This document shows positions 10,068 to 17,727 of a stretch of DNA of 64,000 nt, piece after piece (position 1 is the first letter of the stretch; the number at the start of each line of letters is the position of its first letter). A program made the translations under genes and the position numbers. The notes below the pieces were generated by a model that saw only the letters and a list, made by a program, of their open reading frames with translations, did no database searches and had not been told where the DNA came from. Origin of the DNA: Brevibacterium spongiae (GTDB taxonomy: Bacteria > Actinomycetota > Actinomycetes > Actinomycetales > Brevibacteriaceae); contig NZ_CP093443.1 in assembly GCF_026168515.1 (NCBI RefSeq), positions 2,170,001-2,234,000 of the forward strand, read 5' to 3'.

Positions 10068-12569
10068 TCATCCCGTGGCGCCGATCTCGCCGACGGAGAC
10101 GATGCGGAGCACGATGTCTCCGGCTTCGTCGCTGGCTTCCACGTCCACCTCGGCGTCGATGGCCCAGTCCCGGTTCTCTTCCGGATCGGCCAGGATCTGG
10201 CGGACGGTCCACGTGGGGGAACCGGGTTCGATGTCGATATATTCCCGACCACGGGCCTTCTGGTCGGTGAGGAGTTCGCCGTAGACGTCGTAGAAGTCCT
10301 CGATCGCGTCTTCCCAGGCGCGGGCGTCGAAGCCGGACTCCGCATCGAGGCGTCCGAGCTCTGCGTAGTCGGCGCGTTCGGCCAGCAGCACGCGGTGGAA
10401 CAGGGCATTGCGGATCTCGGCGGTGAACACCTTCGTGTTCTCGGAGAAGCGTCGGTCCAGTGCCGGCAGCTCATCGGCATGTTGGGTCGGATCGAGACCC
10501 TGCAGGGTCCGCCATTCGTCGAGCAGGGACGAGTCGGTGCGGGCGATGGTCTCGCCGAGCCATTCGATGATGTCGGCCAGTTCCTCGGTCCGGTTCTCCG
10601 CGGGCACATTGTGCAGAAGCGCCCGGTAGACGTCGGTGAGGTATCTCAGCAGACTTCCTTCGGAGCGGGCCAGGGAGTAGTAGGCGACGAACTGGGTGAA
10701 TCCCATCGACTGTTCGATCATGTCGCGCAGGACGGATTTCGGTTCGAAGTTTCCGCCGCGCAGCCATGGGTGGGTCTCGACGAAGTGGTCGAAGGCGGGG
10801 TCGAGCATCTCGGCCAGAGGTGCGGGTCCCTCGATGTCGTCGAGGATCGCCATCCGTTCGGAGTAGTCGACGCCTTCGGCTTTGAGTTCGGCCAGAGTGT
10901 CGCCCTTGATCCGGTCGAGTTGGCCCTTGAGGATCTGGAACGGCACCGAGGTGGTCGATTCGACGATGGAGACGATGTCGAGGGCGTAGGTGTCGTCGTC
11001 TTCCTGCAGGAGGTCGAGGGCGGCGAGGACGAACGGCGCCAGCGGCTGGTTGAGCGCGAACTGTGGGCCGAGGTCCTGGGTCGGGACGAGTTCGTCTCCC
11101 CTGGTCTCGATGAGCCCGGCGTCGAGGAGGGATCGTCCGATGCTGATCGCCGTGAGTTTGAGATCGAGGCGGCGGTCGCGGCTCTCGTGCGTCTTGTCGA
11201 TGAAGTCGCTGATCGTCGACACATCTGAACCGGGCCGAGCGACGAGGTTGAGGATGGTCGAGTGGTCGATCTTCATCCGCGGGCGCAGCGTCTCGGATTC
11301 GCCTTCGATGAGTTTGGTGAAGGTCTCCTCGGACCAGCCGACGAAACCTGCCGGGGCGGCCTTCTTCTTGACCTTCTTCTTTTTCTTCTTGTCGTTGTTG
11401 TCGGCCTTCGCTTCGGCCTTGAGGTTGTCGATGACGTGTTCGGGAGCTTGGGCGATGACGTAGCCGCGGGTGTCGAATCCGGCCCGGCCGGCGCGACCGG
11501 CCAGCTGCTGGAATTCGCGGACGCTGAGTCTGCGCATCTTCCGACCGTCGAATTTGGTCAGTCCGGTCAGCAGCACGGAGCGGATCGGCACGTTGATGCC
11601 CACACCGAGGGTGTCGGTGCCGGAGATGACGAGCAGCAGGCCCCACAGCGCGAGCTGTTCGATGAGGCGCCGGTATTTGGGCAGCATCCCGGCGTGGTGG
11701 ACGCCCACGCCGTGGAGGAGCAGCTTGCGCAGGCTCTGCCCGAAGCCCTTGCCGAAGGAGAAGCCTTTGATGGCCGCGGCGATCGCGGCTCTCTGATCTT
11801 TCGTCGCGAGGTCCACCGAGAGCAGGTTCGTGGCGAGGTCGATGGCGCCGTTCTGGGAATACGAGACGACGTAGACCGGGGCTTTGTCATGTCGGACGAG
11901 TCCGCGCAGGGTGTCCGAGAGCGTGTCCGTGGAGTACTCGTAGTCGAGCGGAACGGGCCTGGTCGCCGAGGTGACGACGGATGAATCGCGTCCCGTCGTC
12001 TCGCGCATGGTCCGGCGGATATCCGTGGTGTCGCCCAAGGTGGCGGACATGAGGACGAATTGGGACTGCGGCATCTCGAGCAGGGGCACCTGCCAGGCCC
12101 AGCTGCGTGAGGGGTCGGCGACATAGTGGAATTCGTCCATGACGACCATGCCCGCGTCGAGCATCCCGCCTTCGCGAAGTGCCTGGTTGGCGAGGATCTC
12201 CGCCGTGGCGCAGATGACGGGGGCGTCGCCGTTGACCGTCGAGTCGCCGGTGATCATGCCGACGTTCTCGGCCCCGAAGGCGGCGATGAGGGAGAAGAAC
12301 TTCTCACTGACCAGGGCCTTGAGCGGAGCCGTGTAATAGGCCCGGATGCCCCGGGTGTACGACTGGTAGAGGGCGAAGAGGGCAACGAGCGACTTTCCCG
12401 AACCGGTCGGGGTGGCCATGATCGTGTTGTCGCCGGCGAGGATGGTGAGGAACGCCTCGTCCTGTGCCGGGTAGGGTTCGACGCCGATGTCTGCGCAGTA
12501 TTCGCCGAAGGACTCGTAGATGGAGTCGTCGTCGGCGAATTCCGCCGGGATCTCCTGCAATCTGGCCAC
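10068..12569 (-). CDS. Ski2-like DEAD/DEAH-box helicase with DUF3516-type C-terminus
   Basis: 833-residue superfamily 2 helicase, probably acting on RNA. Numbered from the GTG start, motif I ATPTGSGKS is at 52-60, the DEFH box at 145-148, SAT at 175-177, and motif VI QLAGRAGRAG at 355-364. The long C-terminal half resembles the DUF3516 region of actinobacterial Ski2/Mtr4-like helicases. A lysine-rich stretch (about 394-403) separates the helicase core from the C-terminal part. The GTG at 12569 is chosen because longer forms run into the divergent gene; an ATG at 12656 would overlap that gene's coding sequence. The substrate is not known from sequence. Confidence 0.88.
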   Translation of the reverse strand: MARLQEIPAEFADDDSIYESFGEYCADIGVEPYPAQDEAFLTILAGDNTIMATPTGSGKSLVALFALYQSYTRGIRAYYTAPLKALVSEKFFSLIAAFGAENVGMITGDSTVNGDAPVICATAEILANQALREGGMLDAGMVVMDEFHYVADPSRSWAWQVPLLEMPQSQFVLMSATLGDTTDIRRTMRETTGRDSSVVTSATRPVPLDYEYSTDTLSDTLRGLVRHDKAPVYVVSYSQNGAIDLATNLLSVDLATKDQRAAIAAAIKGFSFGKGFGQSLRKLLLHGVGVHHAGMLPKYRRLIEQLALWGLLLVISGTDTLGVGINVPIRSVLLTGLTKFDGRKMRRLSVREFQQLAGRAGRAGFDTRGYVIAQAPEHVIDNLKAEAKADNNDKKKKKKVKKKAAPAGFVGWSEETFTKLIEGESETLRPRMKIDHSTILNLVARPGSDVSTISDFIDKTHESRDRRLDLKLTAISIGRSLLDAGLIETRGDELVPTQDLGPQFALNQPLAPFVLAALDLLQEDDDTYALDIVSIVESTTSVPFQILKGQLDRIKGDTLAELKAEGVDYSERMAILDDIEGPAPLAEMLDPAFDHFVETHPWLRGGNFEPKSVLRDMIEQSMGFTQFVAYYSLARSEGSLLRYLTDVYRALLHNVPAENRTEELADIIEWLGETIARTDSSLLDEWRTLQGLDPTQHADELPALDRRFSENTKVFTAEIRNALFHRVLLAERADYAELGRLDAESGFDARAWEDAIEDFYDVYGELLTDQKARGREYIDIEPGSPTWTVRQILADPEENRDWAIDAEVDVEASDEAGDIVLRIVSVGEIGATG

Positions 12570-12592
12570 GCTGATGCACAGACCTTTCCGAT

Positions 12593-12598
12593 TAGACT
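12593..12598 (+). promoter_or_regulatory. Putative -10 box for the YciI-like gene
   Basis: TAGACT on the plus strand about 38 nt before the ATG. It would start transcription near 12604, giving a short leader that includes the GGAG ribosome binding site. It overlaps the divergent helicase promoter region. Confidence 0.4.
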
Positions 12599-12610
12599 GA
12601 TTCGTGTTCA

Positions 12611-12616
12611 ATCCTA
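12611..12616 (-). promoter_or_regulatory. Putative -10 box for the helicase gene
   Basis: TAGGAT on the minus strand, predicting a start near 12604 and a leader of about 35 nt to the GTG with a GGAAAGG element in between. No convincing -35 seen. Confidence 0.35.
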
Positions 12617-12636
12617 AAGCCGAACGGAGCTCATCG

Positions 12637-12927
12637 ATGCCAGTCTTCGCCGTCACCTATACCTATGGTCCGGATACCTCCACCCGGATGGACAGCCGTC
12701 CGAGTCATCGCCAGTGGCAGTCTGATCTCGTCGAGGCCGGGGTGATCCTCGCGTCCGGCCCCCTGGACGACGAGCCGCAGCCGGGCGGGCTGCTCATCTT
12801 CAGCGCCGCTGATCGTGCGGAGGTCGAGCGGCATCTCGCCGATGACCCCTATGCTTCGGTCGGCGTCATCGAATCCGTGTCGGTGCGCGGGTGGACCCCG
12901 GTCTTCGGGCCGTTCTCCCACGACTGA
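12637..12927 (+). CDS. YciI-like protein (YCII-related domain)
   Basis: 96-residue single-domain protein of the ferredoxin-like YCII/muconolactone-isomerase-like superfamily. It begins MPVFAVTYTYGPD, followed by the helix with RPSHRQWQ, and has the conserved end of strand 3 GGLLIFSA and the DDPYASVGV segment typical of the family. The biochemical function of these small proteins is mostly unknown. The ATG is preceded by GGAG at a 7-nt spacing; an in-frame GTG 33 nt upstream is rejected because it coincides with the likely transcription start. It is one of only three plus-strand genes, flanked by a strong terminator. Confidence 0.85.
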   Translation: MPVFAVTYTYGPDTSTRMDSRPSHRQWQSDLVEAGVILASGPLDDEPQPGGLLIFSAADRAEVERHLADDPYASVGVIESVSVRGWTPVFGPFSHD

Positions 12928-13000
12928 CTCCGGACAGCGAACCGGGCTTCACACCGAGCAGACGGCAGGTCTCGCACCGTCCCGTCTGTGCTGGTGCTGC

Positions 13001-13042
13001 GAGAGCGGGGTCCGTCCTGATGTCAGGACGGACCCCGCTCTC
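13001..13042. terminator. Bidirectional terminator between YciI-like gene and terC
   Basis: A perfect 20-bp inverted repeat with only 2 nt between the arms, lying between two convergent genes. It has no long T tract on either side, as is common for high-GC actinobacterial hairpin terminators. Confidence 0.75.
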
Positions 13043-13101
13043 ACTTCCGCTGCGAGGACTTCGTCCTCATCCGGTGGGGGGGGGTGGCGGAGCCGGTGGG
13101 C

Positions 13102-14160
13102 TCAGGCCTCTTCGGACTCGTCGTCGCGGATGTCCTTGAAGCTCACTCCCTCTTTCTTCATCTTCATCAGCGAGGCGATGGTCGCCACGGCCATTGCGAG
13201 GACGATGAAGGTCAGCGACAGCCAGGTCGGCACCTCGGGGATCGAGTGGCCCCAGGAGAGGAACTCCCAATCGCTCGAAGACAGAGCATGGATGACGAGT
13301 TTGACGCCGATGAACGCGAGGATCGCTGCGATTCCGTAATGGAGGTAGACGAGCTTGTCGACGAGCCCGCCGAGCAGGAAGTACAGCTGCCTCAGTCCCA
13401 TGAGTGCGAAGACGTTCGCTGTGAAGACGAGGAAGGCGTTCTGCGTGACGCCGAAGATCGCGGGGATCGAGTCGAGTGCAAACATCACGTCGGTGGAGCC
13501 GATCGCGACGAACACGATGAACATCGGGGTCCAGTACTTCTTATTATCATCGAGAGTGACCCGCAGCTTGTTGCCGTGGTATTCGTCGACGACGTTGATC
13601 CGCTTGCGGAGGAACCGGATGAGACCGTTCTCTCCGTCGCCGTCATCCTCGTTGCCGAAGGCCTGCCGGTAGGCGACGATGAGCAGGAAGATGCCGAAGA
13701 TGAAGAACACCTCGACGAAGGCATTGATGATCGCCGCACCCGCGAGGATGAAGATTCCGCGGAAGATGATGGCGATGATGATGCCGACCATGAGCACTTC
13801 CTGCTGATACTTCCGCGGTACCGAGAAGCTGCCCATGATGATGATGAAGACGAACAGGTTGTCGATGCTCAGAGAGTATTCGAGCAGCCAGCCGGTGAGG
13901 AATTCGCTGCCGTGCTGCGTGTCGCCGATGGCGAACAGCGCTCCGGCGAAGGCCAGAGCGAGGGCGACGTAGAATGCCACCCAGATGCTCGCTTCACGCA
14001 TCGACGGGGTGTGCGGTCGTTTGACGACGAGGAGGAGGTCGAAGACGAGGATGGCGACGACGACGATTCCCGAGGTGATCATGAACCACATCGGGATCGG
14101 GGATTCGCTTGCCGCCGCGGCGTTGCCGCCGGCTGCGAGCGTAGAGGACACGATATCCAT
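13102..14160 (-). CDS. TerC family integral membrane protein, probable manganese exporter
   Basis: 352 residues with about nine hydrophobic segments. The family hallmarks are the acidic membrane motifs EYSLSIDNLFVFIIIM (near residue 95) and STDVMFALDSIPAIFG (near 220), which form the metal path in TerC/Alx proteins. A cytoplasmic charged loop around EDDGDGENG separates the two halves. The start ATG is preceded by GAAAGG at 5-nt spacing; longer in-frame extensions run through the upstream RNA element. The probable yybP-ykoY riboswitch in the leader argues for Mn2+ homeostasis rather than tellurite resistance. Confidence 0.92.
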   Translation of the reverse strand: MDIVSSTLAAGGNAAAASESPIPMWFMITSGIVVVAILVFDLLLVVKRPHTPSMREASIWVAFYVALALAFAGALFAIGDTQHGSEFLTGWLLEYSLSIDNLFVFIIIMGSFSVPRKYQQEVLMVGIIIAIIFRGIFILAGAAIINAFVEVFFIFGIFLLIVAYRQAFGNEDDGDGENGLIRFLRKRINVVDEYHGNKLRVTLDDNKKYWTPMFIVFVAIGSTDVMFALDSIPAIFGVTQNAFLVFTANVFALMGLRQLYFLLGGLVDKLVYLHYGIAAILAFIGVKLVIHALSSSDWEFLSWGHSIPEVPTWLSLTFIVLAMAVATIASLMKMKKEGVSFKDIRDDESEEA

Positions 14161-14195
14161 GAAAGCCTTTCGTGGTGAATAGGTTATATCCGGGT

Positions 14196-14294
14196 CGAAA
14201 GTCTCTCCCACGCTGATTGTATGCGTGCGCTCCGCGTCCGGACCCCGAATGGGATCGTGATGACGACCGCGGATGGACGGGATACTCCCTTTCG
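14196..14294 (-). promoter_or_regulatory. Probable yybP-ykoY manganese riboswitch upstream of terC
   Basis: On the minus strand the closing stem pairs CGAAAG (14294-14289) with CTTTCG (14201-14196). The conserved loop 1 GGGAGTA follows the 5' arm directly, GTCGTCATCACG is present in the middle, and GAGAGACTTTC forms the 3' side, all as in the yybP-ykoY class. Length is about 99 nt, normal for the class. A TATACT -10 box lies just upstream and the terC ATG 36 nt downstream. The class senses Mn2+ and usually turns on exporters, so activation at high Mn2+ is inferred. I had no covariance-model search. Confidence 0.8.
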
Positions 14295-14304
14295 CCAGCA
14301 CACC

Positions 14305-14310
14305 AGTATA
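14305..14310 (-). promoter_or_regulatory. Putative -10 box of the riboswitch-terC transcript
   Basis: TATACT on the minus strand. Transcription would begin about 4 nt before the first pairing base of the riboswitch, which fits an RNA whose 5' end is the aptamer. The -35 is not clear. Confidence 0.6.
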
Positions 14311-14348
14311 AACATGCCCCGTTGGGGGATGTTCCCGGCAGTGCCGGC

Positions 14349-16481
14349 TCAGGCGTGTCCGGCCTCCTTCATCTGCCGCAGTTCCTGTTTGAGATCGGAG
14401 AGCTCATCACGCAGACGGGCCGCGAGTTCGAACTGCAGTTCGGCAGCGGCCGAATGCATCTGGGAGGTCAGCGATTCGATGAGTTCGGTGAGGTCGGCGG
14501 CCGGCGGACGCAGTGAGCCGGGTTTGCCTGCGGCTTCCCGCTGTTCGTCGGTGAGCGTCGAGTTGTAGCCGCGCTTGCCCTTGCCGTAGTCGAATTCGGT
14601 GAGCAGCTCACGAGTGTCCTCGTCCTCACGCTGGAGCCGTTCGGTGATGTCTGCGATCCGCTTGACCAGCGGTGCCGGGTCGATGCCGTGCTCTTCGTTG
14701 TAGGCGACCTGGATCGCTCGCCTGCGGTCTGTTTCGTCGATGGCCGTGCGCATCGAGTCGGTGATCGTGTCCGCGTACATGTGCACCTGCCCGTGCAGGT
14801 TGCGGGCCGCGCGGCCGATGGTCTGGATGAGTGAGGTCGACGACCGCAGGAAGCCTTCCTTGTCGGCGTCGAGGATCGCCACGAGTGAGACTTCGGGCAG
14901 GTCGAGGCCCTCGCGCAGGAGGTTGATGCCGACGAGGACGTCGAATTCTCCGGCCCGCAGCTCTGTGAGAAGTTCCACACGTCGCAGCGTGTCGACATCC
15001 GAGTGGAGGTATTGGACGCGGATGTCGTGTTCGAGCAGATAGTCGGTGAGGTCTTCGGCCATCTTCTTCGTCAGCGTGGTCACCAGCACACGCTCGTTCG
15101 CATCGACTCTGGTCCTGATCTCGTCGAGCAGGTCATCGATCTGACCCTTCGTCGGCTTGACCTTGATCTCTGGGTCGACGAGCCCGGTGGGCCGGATGAT
15201 CTGCTGGACATAGCCGTTGGCATTGCCGAGTTCGAAGTTGCCCGGAGTGGCCGAGAGATACACGGACTGACCGACGCGTTCCCGGAACTCGTCGAACTTC
15301 AGCGGCCGGTTGTCCATGGCGCTGGGCAGCCGGAATCCGTGTTCGACGAGGGTGCGTTTGCGCGACATATCGCCTTCGTACATGCCGCCGATCTGCGGCA
15401 CGGTGACATGGGATTCGTCGATGACGAGGAGGAAGTCCTCGGGGAAGTAATCGAGCAGGCAGTTCGGTGCCGAACCGGGTGCGCGACCGTCGATGTGCCG
15501 CGAGTAGTTCTCGATCCCGGAGGTGAAGCCCATCGACTCCATCATCTCGAGGTCGTAGGTGGTGCGCATCTTCAGCCGCTGCGCTTCGAGGAGCTTGTTC
15601 TGCGACTCGAATTCGCTCAGCCGCTTCTGCAGCTCCTCTTCGATCTCGCTGACCGCGCGTCCCATCCTGTCCTCACCGGCGACGTAGTGAGAGGCCGGAA
15701 AGACGTGGATCGTATCCTCGTCGCGCACGATCTCCCCGGTCAGGGGGTGGAGGGTCTGCAGGGACTCGATCTCGTCGCCGAAGAATTCGATCCGCAGCGC
15801 CAGCTCTTCGTACTGGGGAATGATCTCGACGGTGTCGCCGCGGACTCTGAAGGTGCCGCGGGTGAACGCCATGTCGTTGCGCGCGTACTGCATCGAGACG
15901 AAGCGTTTGAGCAGTTCGTCGCGATCGCATTCGTCTCCCTTGTGCAGGGTGACCATGCGATCGACGTACTCCTCGGGAGTGCCGAGGCCGTAGATGCAGG
16001 AGACTGTCGAGACCACGACGACATCGCGCCTGGTCAGCAGCGAGTTCGTGGCCGAGTGGCGGAGCCTTTCGACTTCGTCGTTGATCGACGAGTCCTTTTC
16101 GATGAAGGTGTCCGTCTGCGGGACGTACGCTTCGGGCTGGTAGTAGTCGTAGTAGGACACGAAGTACTCGACCGCGTTGTTCGGCAGCAGCTGCCTGAAC
16201 TCGTTCGCCAGCTGCGCAGCCAGTGTCTTGTTCGGGGCCATGATGAGAGTCGGTCTCTGCACCTGTTCGATGAGCCAGGCGGTCGTCGCAGATTTGCCGG
16301 TGCCTGTGGCGCCGAGCAGCACGATGTCCCGCTCCCCCGCGTCCAGCCGTTCGGAGATCTCCTTGATCGCGGTCGGCTGGTCACCGGAGGGAGAGTACTC
16401 GGAGACGACCTCGAAGGGTGCCACTTCGCGGGTGACGTCGGGACGGTGGCCGATCGCTGGCAAGGGGCGTTCTGAGCTCAT
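14349..16481 (-). CDS. uvrB: Excinuclease ABC subunit B
   Basis: Helicase-like damage-verification subunit of nucleotide excision repair, 710 residues. Motifs in order: Walker [13 protein letters not shown] (about 54-65), the beta-hairpin region [21 protein letters not shown] (about 108-128), DESHVT, motif [10 protein letters not shown] (about 560) and a C-terminal UVR domain for UvrC binding (about 665-700). Length matches actinobacterial UvrB. The ATG is preceded at 6 nt by TAGGCT with no ribosome binding site, suggesting a leaderless transcript. Confidence 0.98.
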   Translation of the reverse strand: MSSERPLPAIGHRPDVTREVAPFEVVSEYSPSGDQPTAIKEISERLDAGERDIVLLGATGTGKSATTAWLIEQVQRPTLIMAPNKTLAAQLANEFRQLLPNNAVEYFVSYYDYYQPEAYVPQTDTFIEKDSSINDEVERLRHSATNSLLTRRDVVVVSTVSCIYGLGTPEEYVDRMVTLHKGDECDRDELLKRFVSMQYARNDMAFTRGTFRVRGDTVEIIPQYEELALRIEFFGDEIESLQTLHPLTGEIVRDEDTIHVFPASHYVAGEDRMGRAVSEIEEELQKRLSEFESQNKLLEAQRLKMRTTYDLEMMESMGFTSGIENYSRHIDGRAPGSAPNCLLDYFPEDFLLVIDESHVTVPQIGGMYEGDMSRKRTLVEHGFRLPSAMDNRPLKFDEFRERVGQSVYLSATPGNFELGNANGYVQQIIRPTGLVDPEIKVKPTKGQIDDLLDEIRTRVDANERVLVTTLTKKMAEDLTDYLLEHDIRVQYLHSDVDTLRRVELLTELRAGEFDVLVGINLLREGLDLPEVSLVAILDADKEGFLRSSTSLIQTIGRAARNLHGQVHMYADTITDSMRTAIDETDRRRAIQVAYNEEHGIDPAPLVKRIADITERLQREDEDTRELLTEFDYGKGKRGYNSTLTDEQREAAGKPGSLRPPAADLTELIESLTSQMHSAAAELQFELAARLRDELSDLKQELRQMKEAGHA

Positions 16482-16487
16482 GGTCCC

Positions 16488-16493
16488 AGCCTA
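16488..16493 (-). promoter_or_regulatory. Putative -10 box of a leaderless uvrB promoter
   Basis: TAGGCT on the minus strand, 6 nt before the uvrB ATG, in the 58-bp gap after coaE. Confidence 0.5.
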
Positions 16494-16539
16494 GCCCTCG
16501 CCCCTGACATTGGGCACTGCGCATCCTCTGTCCTCTGAT

Positions 16540-17715
16540 TCAGTCGAAGCTGTCGGGCACGAGGCGCCGCCGCATCTCGAGGAAGTACGGTTCCTTCGAC
16601 TCCGCATATGCTCGTATCATCTCCGCGTCCGTCTCGCCGTTCGCCTTCGCCTCGGCGATGCGGTCGCACTTCAGCTGCAGATAGCGCTCTCGCTCCCCAG
16701 CGTCCTCGATGAGCAGGTCCCGGAATGCGCGGGCGAAGCGCGCACCGACGGAGTCCGCAGTGCGCAGGTGCAGGTTCACGGCCCGACCGGGATCCGTGTT
16801 CGCGTGGAACCAATTCCCCTCGGTCGAACGCTCGCCGAGGTGGTCGCTCATCTCTGCCCCCGGATAGCCGAGTTCGGCCAAGCGCGGCGCGAGATCTCGA
16901 GCGGCAGTGAGATCGGGGACGAGGACCTGCAGATCGATGACGTCTTTGGCCGCGAGGCCCGGCACCGAGGTGGATCCGATGTGTTCGATGGCGAATTCCT
17001 CCCCGGTGCCGTGCCGCAGCTTCGCGATGATGCGGGCCGCGTCACCGGCCCAGTCCGCGTTCTCCGGCGCAGTGAGACCGAGCGCCGGACGGGCGGCACG
17101 TCGTTCCAGTGCGAGGTTCTCCGCGAAGGGACGGATCCGTGATGCGATGAGCTCGGCCACCGTGGCTTCGGTCTCGGCCACAGAGCCTGAGTTGTCGATG
17201 CTGACGTCGCAGGCGCGTCTGCGAGTGTCGTCGTCGGCTTGGCGGGAGATCCGTGCTTCGGCGTCCTCACGGTCCATGCCGCGGGAGTCGATGAGCCTCT
17301 GAAGTCGCACCTCTGCCGGAACGTCGACGAGCAGGTTGAGGTGATAGGCGGGTGTCATCGAGTTCTCGACGAGGAGCGGCACATCGTGGACGATGATCTG
17401 CGCATCGGCGTGCCGGGCGAAGTGCTCGGCCGTGCGGTCGCGGATCGCCGGATGCATGAGGCCGTTGAGTCTGGCTGTGTGCTCGGCGTCGACGAAGGCG
17501 GCGGCAGCGAGGGCGGGCCGGTCGAGTGCGCCCGAATCATCGAGCACCTGGGGTCCGAAGGCGTCGGCGAGCTGTTCGAGCAGCGGCTGTCCGGGGGCGA
17601 CAACCTCGCGGGCGATGACGTCGGCATCGACGAGCACTGCCCCGTGCTCGACGAGCATATTCGACACTGTTGACTTGCCGGCGCCGATTCCGCCGGTGAG
17701 ACCGATTCTCAGCAT
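16540..17715 (-). CDS. coaE: Dephospho-CoA kinase fused to a GrpB/UPF0157 domain
   Basis: Last step of coenzyme A synthesis: phosphorylation of dephospho-CoA. The protein is 391 residues. The kinase occupies about residues 1-200 with P-loop GLTGGIGAGKST (5-16), DADVIAREVV and HDVPLLVEN. Residues about 205-391 form a GrpB domain of the nucleotidyltransferase fold (HIGSTSVPGLAAKDVIDLQV). This fusion is known in mycobacteria and many actinobacteria; the partner domain's role is unclear and has been suggested to be regulatory. A TAGGAT box 6 nt before the ATG overlaps the stop codon of the upstream membrane-protein gene. Confidence 0.96.
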   Translation of the reverse strand: MLRIGLTGGIGAGKSTVSNMLVEHGAVLVDADVIAREVVAPGQPLLEQLADAFGPQVLDDSGALDRPALAAAAFVDAEHTARLNGLMHPAIRDRTAEHFARHADAQIIVHDVPLLVENSMTPAYHLNLLVDVPAEVRLQRLIDSRGMDREDAEARISRQADDDTRRRACDVSIDNSGSVAETEATVAELIASRIRPFAENLALERRAARPALGLTAPENADWAGDAARIIAKLRHGTGEEFAIEHIGSTSVPGLAAKDVIDLQVLVPDLTAARDLAPRLAELGYPGAEMSDHLGERSTEGNWFHANTDPGRAVNLHLRTADSVGARFARAFRDLLIEDAGERERYLQLKCDRIAEAKANGETDAEMIRAYAESKEPYFLEMRRRLVPDSFD

Positions 17716-17721
17716 GGTTGC

Positions 17722-17727
17722 ATCCTA
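17722..17727 (-). promoter_or_regulatory. Putative -10 box of a leaderless coaE promoter
   Basis: TAGGAT on the minus strand, 6 nt before the coaE ATG. The first three bases are the TAG stop codon of the preceding gene. Confidence 0.5.

Noticed and set aside
11376..11410. A/T-rich TTCTTCTT run in the helicase gene as a frameshift or insertion.
   Set aside because: It encodes consecutive Lys codons in frame; helicase motifs before and the C-terminal domain after are in the same frame.
13001..13042. The 42-bp near-perfect palindrome as an insertion-sequence end or attachment site.
   Set aside because: It lies between convergent genes, has no flanking duplication or transposase, and is best explained as a bidirectional terminator.
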